From positions 1-64,000 of the forward strand of contig CAJUFQ010000007.1 in the NCBI GenBank assembly GCA_910585625.1: a stretch of 64,000 nt of DNA, in the 5' to 3' direction. The position numbers and the translations under genes are program-made. The stretch's first letter is position 1. Each line of letters begins with the position of its first letter. Source of the stretch: an uncultured Lachnospiraceae bacterium. GTDB taxonomy: Bacteria; Bacillota; Clostridia; Lachnospirales; Lachnospiraceae. Of the stretch, positions 55,308 to 64,000 are shown piece after piece. The notes beneath the pieces were generated by a model that had not been told where the DNA came from, searched no databases, and saw nothing but the letters and a program-made list of their open reading frames with translations.

Positions 55308-57209
55308 TTGGTAGAGAAGATGAAGCTGCTGCATATCACAGGGCCGAAAGGGGACATTGACAGGGTTGTGAAGTTTTACCTGAATAAATATGACATTCAT
55401 TTTGAGAATGCCATGCAGAGCCTCGGAAACCTAAAAAATGTCCGGCCTTTTGTGGAGACGAATTTGTACAAAGAGGCGATGCAGCGCGGGGAGGAACTAA
55501 AGGCATACCTTGACGGCCCCGGAGAGGGGAGCCTGGAGATGCGGGCGGCGCAGGCCCAGGTAATCGTGGACGAAGTCTATGGGCAGATTGGGGAAGTCCT
55601 GGACAGGCAGGAAAAAGTGAGGGAGAAGATTCTGGAAATTAAGGAGTGGATGCAGGAAATCGCGCCGTTTATCGGCTTGGATTTTGAATTGAGCAAGCTC
55701 AAAGATTTCCGTTTTATCGACTATCAGTTCGGAAGGATCAGGGTGGAGGATTACCATAAGCTGGAACGGTATATCTATAAGAACCCATATACCTTGTTTT
55801 ATGAGTGCAATAATGACAGTAATTATGTATGGGGCGTATACTTCGTGCCGCACACCTATCTGATGGACGTGAAAACAGTATATGCATCCTTCCACTTTGA
55901 GGAGATTGAGGTGTCGGACAAGTTCCAGGAGACGCCGCAGCAGATTTTTACATATGCCAGGCAGGAACTGGAGAAATGTGAACAGGAATCAGAGAGGCTG
56001 CAGATACAGGCAGCTGAGATAGCGATGGGCAGGAAAGATGAAATCCTCTCGGCCTGCAGGAGCCTGGAAAGTTATTGCAGAAATTTTGACATCCGCAAAT
56101 ATGCGGCCTGCGCCCAGGCCAAGGATGGGAGCGAGGAGTATTACATCCTCTACGGCTGGGTGGGCAGGCAGGATGCGGACAGGTTGGAGGAGGAGATTGC
56201 AGGGGATGATAACATCCACTGGGAAGAGGAAGAGGGCAATTCTTCCATCAATCCGCCCACGAAGCTTAAGAACCCTAAAATCCTAAAGCCTTTTGAAATG
56301 TTCGTGGAGATGTATGGGCTCCCATCATATAACGAGATGGATCCGACGCTGTTCATCGCGCTGACGTATACCCTGATGTTTGGCATCATGTTCGGCGATG
56401 TCGGGCAGGGCGCATGTCTGCTGACTGGCGGGATTTTGCTATACCGTTTTAAGAGGCTGCGGCTGGCAGGGATTGTAGGGTTTGCCGGAGCCTGGTCTGT
56501 GATTTTCGGCTTTCTGTATGGCAGCTTTTTCGGGTTCGAGGAAGTGTTGCCGGCAGTGTGGATGAAGCCGATGGACAATATCATGACGACACTGATGCTG
56601 GCAGTCGGATTTGGCGCGGCGCTGATTCTGATTGCCATGGCGCTTAACGTCATTAATGCAGTCAGGGCCAAGGATTACGGACGCCTGCTGTTCCATCAGA
56701 GTGGGATTGCGGGCCTTATCTGTTATGGGTTCGTAGTCTTATGTGTCTTGCTGTTTGTTACCGGGCATGGGCTTCCTGCAGCGGCTGTCATGGGAGTAGC
56801 AGTGGGCTTACCCTTGATTGCGATATTGCTGAAAGAGCCATTGACCCATCTTTTGGAGCGCAAAGCGAAGATTTTTCCTGAGGGGAGCAAGGCAATGTTT
56901 CTGGTGGAGGCCTTGGTGGAAGGGTTTGACGTAGTACTCAGTTATGCCACGAACACGATTTCTTTTGTGCGGGTAGGGGCATTTGCGTTGAGCCATGCAG
57001 GCATGATGGGCGTGGTCATGACGCTCGCAGGACTGGAAAAAGGAAGCCCTAACTGGGCCGTGGTTGTGCTGGGCAATATCCTGGTGGCGGGGCTGGAAGG
57101 CCTGATTGTCGGCATCCAGGTGCTTCGCCTGGAATATTATGAAATGTTCAGCCGTTTCTATTCAGGCAGCGGCAAACCATTTGTCTCATTCAACAAGAGG
57201 AATCAGTAG
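55308..57209 (+). CDS. atpI: V-type ATPase subunit I (a-subunit)
   Basis: The membrane stator that carries the ion half-channels. 633 aa: an N-terminal cytoplasmic domain with coiled coils (about 1-330) and a C-terminal membrane domain of about seven to eight segments, containing PTFIALTYTLMFGIMFGDVGQG-like MDPTLFIALTYTLMFG, and late NTISFVRVGAFALSHAGM with the conserved Arg. TTG55308 is five nt after GGAGGAG and gives MVEKMKLLHITG; ATG55320 is an alternative. A longer frame from 55203 overlaps the subunit C end and has no site. Confidence 0.92.
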   Translation: MVEKMKLLHITGPKGDIDRVVKFYLNKYDIHFENAMQSLGNLKNVRPFVETNLYKEAMQRGEELKAYLDGPGEGSLEMRAAQAQVIVDEVYGQIGEVLDRQEKVREKILEIKEWMQEIAPFIGLDFELSKLKDFRFIDYQFGRIRVEDYHKLERYIYKNPYTLFYECNNDSNYVWGVYFVPHTYLMDVKTVYASFHFEEIEVSDKFQETPQQIFTYARQELEKCEQESERLQIQAAEIAMGRKDEILSACRSLESYCRNFDIRKYAACAQAKDGSEEYYILYGWVGRQDADRLEEEIAGDDNIHWEEEEGNSSINPPTKLKNPKILKPFEMFVEMYGLPSYNEMDPTLFIALTYTLMFGIMFGDVGQGACLLTGGILLYRFKRLRLAGIVGFAGAWSVIFGFLYGSFFGFEEVLPAVWMKPMDNIMTTLMLAVGFGAALILIAMALNVINAVRAKDYGRLLFHQSGIAGLICYGFVVLCVLLFVTGHGLPAAAVMGVAVGLPLIAILLKEPLTHLLERKAKIFPEGSKAMFLVEALVEGFDVVLSYATNTISFVRVGAFALSHAGMMGVVMTLAGLEKGSPNWAVVVLGNILVAGLEGLIVGIQVLRLEYYEMFSRFYSGSGKPFVSFNKRNQ

Positions 57210-57221
57210 GAGGATACGGAT

Positions 57222-57638
57222 ATGTTAACAAAGATTATCTTAGTAGCAATTTTACTATGCAGCATGATTATCCCGGCAGGCGGTTTTTTACTCAGCAAGC
57301 GGAGGGAAGGCGGGTTTAAGGCTGCGCTCGCCTGCAATGTCTTTTTCTTTTTCGGCACGCTGCTTATCGCGGATATCCTGATGTTTGGGGATGTGCATGC
57401 CGCAGGGGAAGCCGCGGGGGCGGCCGCCAATGCAGAGAGCTGGCGTTACATTGCGGCGGCTCTGTCTACGGGAATGTCTTGTATCGGCGCAGGCATTGCG
57501 GTTGCGAGCGCGGCGAGCGCGGCCCTGGGGGCATTGAGCGAGGATTCTTCCATTATGGGCAAGGCGCTGATTTTCGTTGCGCTGGCAGAGTCCATAGCGC
57601 TTTATGGACTGCTGATTTCTTTCTCTATACTCGGATAA
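57222..57638 (+). CDS. atpK: V-type ATPase subunit K (c-ring proteolipid)
   Basis: 138 aa with four hydrophobic helices, i.e. two fused hairpins. Only the second hairpin carries an ion-binding carboxylate (E123 in FVALAESIALYGLL); the first has none in its membrane segments, as in V-type 16-kDa proteolipids. The third helix (STGMSCIGAGIAVASAASAAL) lacks the Gln used in Na+-type rings, hinting at H+ but not proving it. ATG57222 follows TAGGAGGATACGGAT. Residues 55-72 are an unusual Ala/Gly-rich loop. Confidence 0.92.
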   Translation: MLTKIILVAILLCSMIIPAGGFLLSKRREGGFKAALACNVFFFFGTLLIADILMFGDVHAAGEAAGAAANAESWRYIAAALSTGMSCIGAGIAVASAASAALGALSEDSSIMGKALIFVALAESIALYGLLISFSILG

Positions 57639-57652
57639 TAAGGGGAATGCTT

Positions 57653-57961
57653 ATGAAAATGTATCTGATCAGTGATAACAGGGACACGTACACCGGCATG
57701 CGCCTGACAGGCGTGGAAGGCGTGATTGTCCATGAGCGGCAGGAACTGAAAGAGGCGTTGGAACAGGCGTTTGAGGACAGGGAGATTGGGATTGTCCTGC
57801 TGACGGAAAAGTTTGGCAGGGAATTTCCTGATATCATTGACGATGTCAGGCTGAACCGGCGCCTTCCTCTTCTGATAGAGATTCCTGACCGCCACGGGAC
57901 GGGACGGAAAGAAAACTTTATCACGGCTTATGTCAGCGAAGCCATCGGCCTGAAGCTATAA
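57653..57961 (+). CDS. atpF: V-type ATPase subunit F
   Basis: 102 aa, the central-stalk regulatory subunit. MKMYLISDNRDTYTGMRLTGVEG is the usual Rossmann-like N-terminus of the family (first 20 residues suffice). ATG57653 follows AGGGGAA; the frame is open much farther upstream but only over the end of subunit K. Followed 16 nt later by subunit E. Confidence 0.92.
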   Translation: MKMYLISDNRDTYTGMRLTGVEGVIVHERQELKEALEQAFEDREIGIVLLTEKFGREFPDIIDDVRLNRRLPLLIEIPDRHGTGRKENFITAYVSEAIGLKL

Positions 57962-57977
57962 GCAGGAGGGAGGACAT

Positions 57978-58538
57978 ATGCAGATAGACGAGAAGCTGGA
58001 AGTCTTCCGCAATTTCACGATAGACGTGGCCAGGGAAGAGAGCCAGAAACTGATTGCGGAGTATGAGGATTCCTGCAGCAGGGAGATTGAAGCATTCCGG
58101 CAGCATAAACTGGAGGAGCTGGAGCATAAGATCCGCATTGAGGAACATAACATACGCAGGCAGATGAACAGCAGGGTATCCAGGGAAATGCTGCGCCAGA
58201 AGCGTCTTCTGGACGAGTGCAAGCGTATGTGGAGGGAAAAGCTGCTGGATGAGGTCAGGAGGCTCCTTGCGGAATACCAGCAGACGGATAAATATCAGGA
58301 GTATCTCATAGCAAAGATAAAAATGGCGATGGAAGTGGCGGGGGAAGAGGAAGCCGTTATCTATATTAATCCTTCGGACGCAGGCAGGAAGGCAGAGCTT
58401 GAGGCCCTTACGGGAGCTGCCCTTACCGTCAGCAGCTTTGATTTCGGCGGGGGAGTCCGTGCGGTTATCCGTTCCCGGAATATTCTCATCGACGAATCCT
58501 TTGTGACGAAGCTGGAACAGGAGGAGACGTATCTATGA
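57978..58538 (+). CDS. atpE: V-type ATPase subunit E
   Basis: 186 aa peripheral-stalk subunit: a long N-terminal helix (KLEVFRNFTIDVAREESQKL) and a C-terminal alpha/beta domain with GGGVRAVIRSRNILIDESF, typical of E subunits. It partners with the G/H-like stalk protein. Its stop overlaps the subunit A start by 4 nt (ATGA). Confidence 0.88.
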   Translation: MQIDEKLEVFRNFTIDVAREESQKLIAEYEDSCSREIEAFRQHKLEELEHKIRIEEHNIRRQMNSRVSREMLRQKRLLDECKRMWREKLLDEVRRLLAEYQQTDKYQEYLIAKIKMAMEVAGEEEAVIYINPSDAGRKAELEALTGAALTVSSFDFGGGVRAVIRSRNILIDESFVTKLEQEETYL

Positions 58539-60301
58539 GCGTGAGAGGAAATATATTTGGGATTAATGGGCCGATTATCACAATCAAAGGCAATCTGGGA
58601 TTTAAAATGGCTGAGATGGTTTATGTGGGCGCGAAACGCCTGGTGGGGGAAGTTATTTCCCTGAACAAGGAGGAGACGGTAATCCAGGTGTTTGAGGAGA
58701 CTACCGGGCTGCGCCCCGGAGAGATAGTGGAGGGGGCAGGGAGCGCTATCTGCGTGACCCTTGCCCCAGGTATCATCACCAATATTTTTGATGGGATTGA
58801 ACGGCCCCTTAAGCTCATCGGCGAGGAACATGGCGCATACATTCCCCGCGGGGTCAATGTGGATCTTCTGGACAGGGAGGTCGCATGGGAGGCAAAGATC
58901 TGCGTAAAGCTTAAGGAACAGGTGAGCGGCGGCGCTGTAATCGCAGAAGTGCAGGAGACGCCGGCCATCTGCCACCGGGTCATGGCGCCGCCAGATACGG
59001 ATGGGACAGTGGTTTGGGTGGCGGAGGACGGCAGATACACGATTGATGAGCCGCTGGTAAGGATTAGGAAGCCGGATGGGGCGGAGCAGGAACTTGCCAT
59101 GGCCCAGCAGTGGCCTATCCGCATCCCGCGTCCTATCCATAGGCGTTATCCGGCTGACCGCCCTCTGGTGACCGGCCAGAGGATTTTGGATACGCTGTTC
59201 CCGATTGCCAAAGGCGGGACGGCGGCCATTCCCGGTGGATTTGGGACCGGAAAGACCATGACTCAGCACCAGCTTGCCAAGTGGTCGGATGCGGATATTA
59301 TCATTTACATCGGCTGCGGGGAGCGCGGGAACGAGATGACGAATGTCCTTGAGGAGTTCTCAAAGCTTGTCGACCCCAAGACAGGGAACCTTCTGATGGA
59401 TCGGACAGTCTTGATTGCCAATACCTCCAATATGCCGGTGGCGGCACGGGAGGCCAGCATTTACACGGGCCTGACCCTTGCCGAATATTACCGTGACATG
59501 GGATACCATGTGGCAATTATGGCGGATTCCACGTCTCGTTGGGCAGAAGCGCTCAGGGAACTTTCCGGCAGGCTGGAAGAGATGCCGGCGGAAGAGGGAT
59601 TCCCCGCGTATCTTGCATCCAGGCTGTCGGCGTTTTATGAACGTGCCGGATATGTGGAGAATCTGAACGGAACCGATGGAAGCGTCACCATTATCGGCGC
59701 GGTCTCGCCTCAGGGCGGCGATTTTTCGGAACCCGTGACACAGAACACAAAGCGTTTTGTGCGCTGTTTCCTTGCCCTGGACAAAGCGCTTGCCTATGCC
59801 AGGCATTACCCGGCAATCAACTGGCTCACCAGCTATACGGAATATCTGGGTGATCTGCAGAACTGGTATGGGGCCAATGTGGGTGCAGACTTCATCCCCT
59901 GCAGGAATGAAATCCTGCGGATCCTCACCACGGAGAGCCGGCTGAATGAGATTGTGAAACTGATTGGCAGCGATGTGCTGCCCGATGACCAGAAGCTGGT
60001 GTTAGAGATTGCAAGGGTCATCCGTCTGGGATTCCTGCAGCAGAATGCGTTCCATGCGGAAGATACGTTCGTGCCTATGGAAAAGCAGCTTGAGATGATG
60101 AAGATAATCTTGTATCTATATGAGAAATGCCAGGAATTGATAGAGCTTGACATGCCCATGGCATTGCTGAAGGAAAACCGTATTTTTGAGAAAGTGATTG
60201 CCATCAAATACGACGTGGCGAATAAGGATATGTACAAGTTTGCGGAATACCGCCAGATGATTGACGAGTTCTATCAGGAATTGATGGAAAGTAATGCTTA
60301 G
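58535..60301 (+). CDS. atpA: V-type ATPase catalytic subunit A
   Basis: 588 aa; the three catalytic A subunits hydrolyse or make ATP. Walker A GGFGTGKTMTQHQLAKW (about residue 230), the characteristic A-subunit GRGNEMT-like GERGNEMTNVLEEF, and ADSTSRWAEALRELSGRLEEMP are all visible, as is the bulge (non-homologous) region before the core. ATG58535 overlaps subunit E. The gene is central in the V-ATPase operon. Confidence 0.97.
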   Translation: MSVRGNIFGINGPIITIKGNLGFKMAEMVYVGAKRLVGEVISLNKEETVIQVFEETTGLRPGEIVEGAGSAICVTLAPGIITNIFDGIERPLKLIGEEHGAYIPRGVNVDLLDREVAWEAKICVKLKEQVSGGAVIAEVQETPAICHRVMAPPDTDGTVVWVAEDGRYTIDEPLVRIRKPDGAEQELAMAQQWPIRIPRPIHRRYPADRPLVTGQRILDTLFPIAKGGTAAIPGGFGTGKTMTQHQLAKWSDADIIIYIGCGERGNEMTNVLEEFSKLVDPKTGNLLMDRTVLIANTSNMPVAAREASIYTGLTLAEYYRDMGYHVAIMADSTSRWAEALRELSGRLEEMPAEEGFPAYLASRLSAFYERAGYVENLNGTDGSVTIIGAVSPQGGDFSEPVTQNTKRFVRCFLALDKALAYARHYPAINWLTSYTEYLGDLQNWYGANVGADFIPCRNEILRILTTESRLNEIVKLIGSDVLPDDQKLVLEIARVIRLGFLQQNAFHAEDTFVPMEKQLEMMKIILYLYEKCQELIELDMPMALLKENRIFEKVIAIKYDVANKDMYKFAEYRQMIDEFYQELMESNA

Positions 60302-60311
60302 GAGGGCAGAG

Positions 60312-61682
60312 ATGGCGATAGAATATTTAGGATTAAGCGATATCAATGGCCCTCTGATTGTGCTGGAGGGAGTGAAAGACGCGTCTTATGAGGAACTTGT
60401 GGAATTTGTCGTGGATGGCAAACAGCGCAAGAAGGGAAGGATTGTGGCGGTGGACGAAGACAAGGCTGTCATTCAGGTTCTGGACGCCACAGACGGGATG
60501 TCATTGCAGAACACGCATACCAGGCTGAGCGGGCATCCTATGGAGATTGGGCTTTCCCTGGAAATCCTGGGGCGCACCTTCAATGGCCTGGGCGAGCCGG
60601 TTGATGGCCTGGGCAGGATTGAGCCGGAAGTCGTGCGGGATGTGAACGGGCTTCCGATGAATCCCTGCACCAGAGAGTATCCCAGGAATTATATCCGAAC
60701 CGGGATTTCCGCAATCGATGGGTTGACGACGTTGATCCGAGGGCAGAAGCTGCCGATTTTTTCCGGGAACGGGCTTCCGCATGACCAGCTTGCGGCGCAG
60801 ATCGTGGAGCAGGCCTCCCTGGGAGAAAGCTCTGAGGAAGAATTTGGCATTGTCTTCGCAGCGATGGGGCTTAAGTACGATGTGGCTGATTTTTTCCGCA
60901 GGAGGTTTGAGGAGAGCGGCGTCAGCTCCCATGTCACGATGTTCCTCAACCTCTCCAACGATCCGGTGGCAGAACGCCTGATTACCCCTAAGATGGCGCT
61001 GACGGCAGCAGAATACCTTGCGTTTGAGAAAGGGATGCATATCCTAGTCATTCTGACAGACATGACGTCCTATGCGGAAGCAATGCGCGAAATCTCAGCC
61101 TCTAAGGGTGAGATTCCCAGCAGGAAGGGCTATCCGGGGTATCTTTACAGTGAGCTGGCAACACTCTATGAGCGTGCGGGAATTGTGAAGGGCAGGGAGG
61201 GCAGCGTCACACAGATTCCGATTCTGACGATGCCAAACGATGACATTACCCACCCGATTCCGGATCTGACCGGGTATATCACGGAAGGGCAGATTGTACT
61301 GGAACGTTCCCTGCACCAGAAGAATGTCTATCCCCCCATCAATGTGCTCCCTTCCCTTTCCCGCCTGATGAAAGACGGCATCGGTTCTGAGTATACGAGG
61401 GAAGACCATCAGGATGTGGCGAACCAGTTGTTTTCCTCTTATGCCAGAGTAGGAGAGGCACGCGATTTGGCAAGCGTTATCGGGGAGGACGAGCTATCAG
61501 GAACAGACAAAAAATACCTGGAGTTCGGAGCCAGGTTCGAAAAAGAATTTGTGGCGCAGGGCGCAGGGGAGAACCGTACCATAGAAGAGACCCTGGACAT
61601 TGGCTGGCGGCTTCTGCATATCCTGCCAAAGGAAGAGCTGGACAGGATTGACACGAAGATTTTAGAGAAATATGCGGGGTGA
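60312..61682 (+). CDS. atpB: V-type ATPase regulatory subunit B
   Basis: 456 aa, non-catalytic nucleotide-binding partner of A. It lacks a true Walker A: the equivalent region reads KLPIFSGNGLPHDQLAAQI, the standard B-subunit form. Also GSVTQIPILTMPNDDITHPIPDLTGYITEGQ (given here as GSVTQIPILTMP and DDITHPIPDLTGY). ATG60312 follows GGAGGG; the frame is open from 60294 but without a site. Subunit D starts 5 nt after its stop. Confidence 0.97.
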   Translation: MAIEYLGLSDINGPLIVLEGVKDASYEELVEFVVDGKQRKKGRIVAVDEDKAVIQVLDATDGMSLQNTHTRLSGHPMEIGLSLEILGRTFNGLGEPVDGLGRIEPEVVRDVNGLPMNPCTREYPRNYIRTGISAIDGLTTLIRGQKLPIFSGNGLPHDQLAAQIVEQASLGESSEEEFGIVFAAMGLKYDVADFFRRRFEESGVSSHVTMFLNLSNDPVAERLITPKMALTAAEYLAFEKGMHILVILTDMTSYAEAMREISASKGEIPSRKGYPGYLYSELATLYERAGIVKGREGSVTQIPILTMPNDDITHPIPDLTGYITEGQIVLERSLHQKNVYPPINVLPSLSRLMKDGIGSEYTREDHQDVANQLFSSYARVGEARDLASVIGEDELSGTDKKYLEFGARFEKEFVAQGAGENRTIEETLDIGWRLLHILPKEELDRIDTKILEKYAG

Positions 61683-61687
61683 GCTGA

Positions 61688-62314
61688 ATGGATCCAAATA
61701 CATTTCCGACCAAAGGGAATTTAATCCTGGCGAAGAATTCCCTTGCTTTGTCCGAGCAGGGTTATGACCTGATGGACAAAAAGCGCAATATCCTGATTCG
61801 TGAGCTGATGGAACTGATTGATCAGGCGACGGACATCCAAAAGGAGATAGATGAGACGTTCACCGAAGCTTATCTGGCGTTGCAGAAAGCAAACATCCAG
61901 ATGGGGATTCATGAGGTGGAGTCGCTGAGCCAGAGCGTGCCGGCCGAGGAATCCATAACCATCAAGCGGCGCAGCGTCATGGGAACGGAAATCCCCAAGG
62001 TGGAATACAGCGGGGAAGCGTTAAAGCCCTATTATCCCTTTTTCGGGACCAAGATGTCCCTGGACGAGGCATGTGAAAAATTCCAGAAGGTGAAGGAGCT
62101 GACAATCCGCCTGGCTGAGATAGAGACCAGCGCCTACCGCCTGGCTTATAATATTAAGAAGACGCAAAAGCGGGCCAATGCCTTGCAGAATATCACGATA
62201 CCCAAATACAAGACGTTGGTCAGCAGCATCCAGGGAGCCTTGGAGGAGAAAGAGCGGGAGGAGTTCACCAGGCTGAAAGTAATTAAACGGATGAAGCAGA
62301 GGAAGGCAGAGTAA
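61688..62314 (+). CDS. atpD: V-type ATPase subunit D (central stalk)
   Basis: 208 aa; two long antiparallel helices of the rotor axle: N-terminal PTKGNLILAKNSLALSEQG and C-terminal RANALQNITIPKYK with a charged tail. ATG61688 is close behind subunit B; its TAA shares the last base with the MoxR ATG (TAATG). It completes a nine-subunit set. Confidence 0.94.
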   Translation: MDPNTFPTKGNLILAKNSLALSEQGYDLMDKKRNILIRELMELIDQATDIQKEIDETFTEAYLALQKANIQMGIHEVESLSQSVPAEESITIKRRSVMGTEIPKVEYSGEALKPYYPFFGTKMSLDEACEKFQKVKELTIRLAEIETSAYRLAYNIKKTQKRANALQNITIPKYKTLVSSIQGALEEKEREEFTRLKVIKRMKQRKAE

Positions 62315-63264
62315 TGGAGAAAGAAATCAGGCAGGAGCAGGGGCAGAAACCGGCATTTGAGATTATCAATGAAGTAAAAAAGGCGATTATCGGTAAGGAC
62401 GAGTGCATTTCCAAAGCAGTGGCGGCAATATTGGCGGGAGGGCATATTTTGCTCAACGACATTCCAGGCGTGGGTAAGACCACGCTTGCCATGGCCTTGG
62501 CGAAATCTATGTCGCTGTCGCAGAACCGCGTGCAGTTCACGCCGGACGTCCTGCCTTCGGACCTTACCGGCTTTTCCATGTACCAGAAAGACAGCGGGGC
62601 TTTCGTCTACCAGCCGGGGAGCGTAATGTGCAATCTCCTACTTGCGGATGAGATTAACCGCACGTCCCCCAAGACGCAGTCCGCGCTGCTGGAGGTCATG
62701 GAAGAGCGGAAGGTCACTGTGGACGGCATTGCTCATGAAGTCCCTTCCCCCTTCATCGTGATCGCCACACAGAACCCTTTCGGCAGCGCCGGGACATGGA
62801 TGCTGCCGGAAGCGCAGCTGGACCGTTTCATGGTGTGCCTGAAATTAGGCTATCCCGAGATGGAAGAGGAAATCCATATCCTTAAGGGGATGCAGGACAA
62901 AGAGCCGGTAAATGCCGTAGTGTCTAAGGAAGAGCTGGTACAGATGCAGAAGGAGGCGGGAGCCGTGTTCGTGCATGATGAGCTTTACCAGTATGTAGGC
63001 AATCTGGCAGACAGAACCAGGAACCATCCGATGATAGACCTTGGGCTTAGCCCCAGGGGGACGATGTACGTGCTGCAGATGGCGAAGGCGGTAGCCTTCC
63101 TGCGACAGCGTCCTTTTGTGGTTCCGGAGGATGTGAAAGACATTTTTTATGCCGTCTGCGCCCACAGGATTATCCTCAGCACAAAAGCGCGGGTGGCACA
63201 TATGGATGAGGAGCAGATACTGTCTGATATTCTGAGGCACGTTTCTGCGCCAAAGATTCTGTGA
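62314..63264 (+). CDS. MoxR-family AAA+ ATPase
   Basis: 316 aa. Walker A PGVGKTTLAMAL (about residue 50), Walker B LLLADEINRTSPKTQSALL, sensor-1 ATQNP, and the MoxR-type insert with GMQDKEPVNAV. MoxR ATPases act as chaperones, often with DUF58 and VWA partners, assembling metal or membrane enzymes. It overlaps atpD by one base and is followed by a DUF58 gene 12 nt on, so the pair is cotranscribed with the V-ATPase; an assembly role there is inference. Confidence 0.93.
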   Translation: MEKEIRQEQGQKPAFEIINEVKKAIIGKDECISKAVAAILAGGHILLNDIPGVGKTTLAMALAKSMSLSQNRVQFTPDVLPSDLTGFSMYQKDSGAFVYQPGSVMCNLLLADEINRTSPKTQSALLEVMEERKVTVDGIAHEVPSPFIVIATQNPFGSAGTWMLPEAQLDRFMVCLKLGYPEMEEEIHILKGMQDKEPVNAVVSKEELVQMQKEAGAVFVHDELYQYVGNLADRTRNHPMIDLGLSPRGTMYVLQMAKAVAFLRQRPFVVPEDVKDIFYAVCAHRIILSTKARVAHMDEEQILSDILRHVSAPKIL

Positions 63265-63276
63265 CAGGAGCAGGGT

Positions 63277-64000
63277 ATGTGGAAGAACATCATGTATCTG
63301 CTGGGGGCAGCAGGGATTTTTTATCTGGCAGTTCTATATAACAGCAAGGCATTGTTTTGCGTGTGCTTTGCAGCAGTTTCGGTACCGCTGTTATTTCTTG
63401 GCGTGCTGTCGTATATAAAGCAGAGGCTGAAATTTGAGCTTCTGTTTTATTCTTATCCAATCACAGATTCCGGGGATTATCTGGTGGGGCTGGGGGTGGA
63501 AAACCCAAGCAAAATCTATCTTCCTCGTATCCGCGCAAGAATCCGGGTTGTGAACACGGCGACAGGCAGGATAGAATGGGTGAAGGCAGAGGGCAGGGTT
63601 CCGGCGGAAGGGTCCGCGGAATTGTCCGGGCGGGTGAAAGAGCCTGAATTTGGCTTGTGGCAGGCAGAATGCCAGGATGTCCGCTGCTATGAATGGACGA
63701 ATTTCCTGCATCTGCGTCCGAGCGTGCAGGAAAGGAGACAGATTCTGGTCTACCCTGCCGTCTATGCGGTGAATATTAAAATAGGCATTCGCACGCGCCT
63801 ATTCTGGTCGGATGGCGAGCAGTACCATCCCCAGGTCAGCGGGGACGATCCTTCGGAGACCTTAAAGCTGCGTGAATACCAGAAAGGGGACAGGCTGAAC
63901 AGAGTCCACTGGAAGCTATCCGCGAAGAACGATAATCTGATTGTCGCGGAACTTGGGATGCCCATGGGCTGCAACGTGGCCATTTTCCTGGATGGGAAGC
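63277..64000 (+). CDS. DUF58 protein (cut by window end)
   Basis: Partial: the first 241 residues. Two hydrophobic segments (about residues 5-20 and 27-44) precede an extracytoplasmic/cytoplasmic beta region, and the DUF58 signature LREYQKGDRLNRVHWKLSAK appears near residue 205-224. AGGAGCAGGG sets ATG63277. DUF58 proteins go with MoxR ATPases, as here. The C-terminal VWA-like part is outside the window. Confidence 0.92.
   Translation, partial: MWKNIMYLLGAAGIFYLAVLYNSKALFCVCFAAVSVPLLFLGVLSYIKQRLKFELLFYSYPITDSGDYLVGLGVENPSKIYLPRIRARIRVVNTATGRIEWVKAEGRVPAEGSAELSGRVKEPEFGLWQAECQDVRCYEWTNFLHLRPSVQERRQILVYPAVYAVNIKIGIRTRLFWSDGEQYHPQVSGDDPSETLKLREYQKGDRLNRVHWKLSAKNDNLIVAELGMPMGCNVAIFLDGK

Overview
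The window looks like chromosome from a gut-type anaerobic Clostridia, most likely family Lachnospiraceae. This is inferred from several things together: a Firmicutes-type 6S RNA, a T-box in front of pheST, strong AGGAGG ribosome sites, an HacA-type LeuC, a V-type ATPase operon, several SpoIID/SleB-like envelope hydrolases, and small clostridial-style proteins such as a Cys/Gly-rich peptide. No rRNA, tRNA, CRISPR array, insertion sequence or integrase was recognised. Most of the window is housekeeping and signalling DNA. Short accessory stretches are interspersed.

Layout. 1-2604 is an AT-rich accessory segment: an unknown 124-aa protein and a 648-aa HD phosphohydrolase. 2842-6747 holds ATP-dependent PEP carboxykinase and a LytTR regulator/GHKL kinase pair. 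6859-9934 (minus) is a MarR-aldehyde/alcohol dehydrogenase operon, divergent from a DUF89 gene; twin 14-bp palindromes lie in the shared promoter region. 11009-12940 has a fructosamine-kinase-like gene and a C39-like cysteine peptidase. 13030-18339 carries branched-chain amino acid genes (ilvN, ilvC, leuC, leuD) with a divergent LysR regulator and an unusual heptad-repeat protein. 18370-21690 has a protein resembling a dead AP2-HNH-AP2 endonuclease, a SleB-like hydrolase and thrC. 21841-23114 (minus) is a CheY plus a MshEN/CheX-like protein. 23282-29758 has cdd, an L,D-transpeptidase, 6S RNA, a SpoIID-like protein and a YihY-family membrane protein.

29840-36901 is a T-box-controlled pheS-pheT run followed by queA and an IbrA/IbrB-like pair (PAPS-reductase-like plus ParB-like) that overlaps the queA stop codon. 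37208-46264 contains two chemoreceptors flanking aroA/tyrA (minus) and an EF-G paralogue. 46418-52845 has a Cu/Zn-SOD-family protein, leuS, a modular amidase and a group of small unknown genes. 53031 to the right edge is one long operon: a receiver-like protein with Glu at the phosphorylation site, V-ATPase subunits G/H-C-I-K-F-E-A-B-D, a MoxR ATPase and a DUF58 protein cut by the window end.

How it fits together. The biosynthetic genes (ilv, leu, thr, aro, tyrA) and synthetases (pheST, leuS) support amino-acid metabolism. Pck, the ADH/ALDH pair and the V-ATPase concern fermentation and ion energetics. Two MCPs, CheY and the CheX-like protein suggest taxis or a related response. The strongest candidates for undescribed biology are the degenerate AP2-HNH-AP2 protein, the pseudo-receiver heading the V-ATPase/MoxR/DUF58 operon, the queA-ibrA-ibrB junction and the AT-rich HD-protein pair. 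All functional statements rest on reading motifs by eye; no database search was possible.
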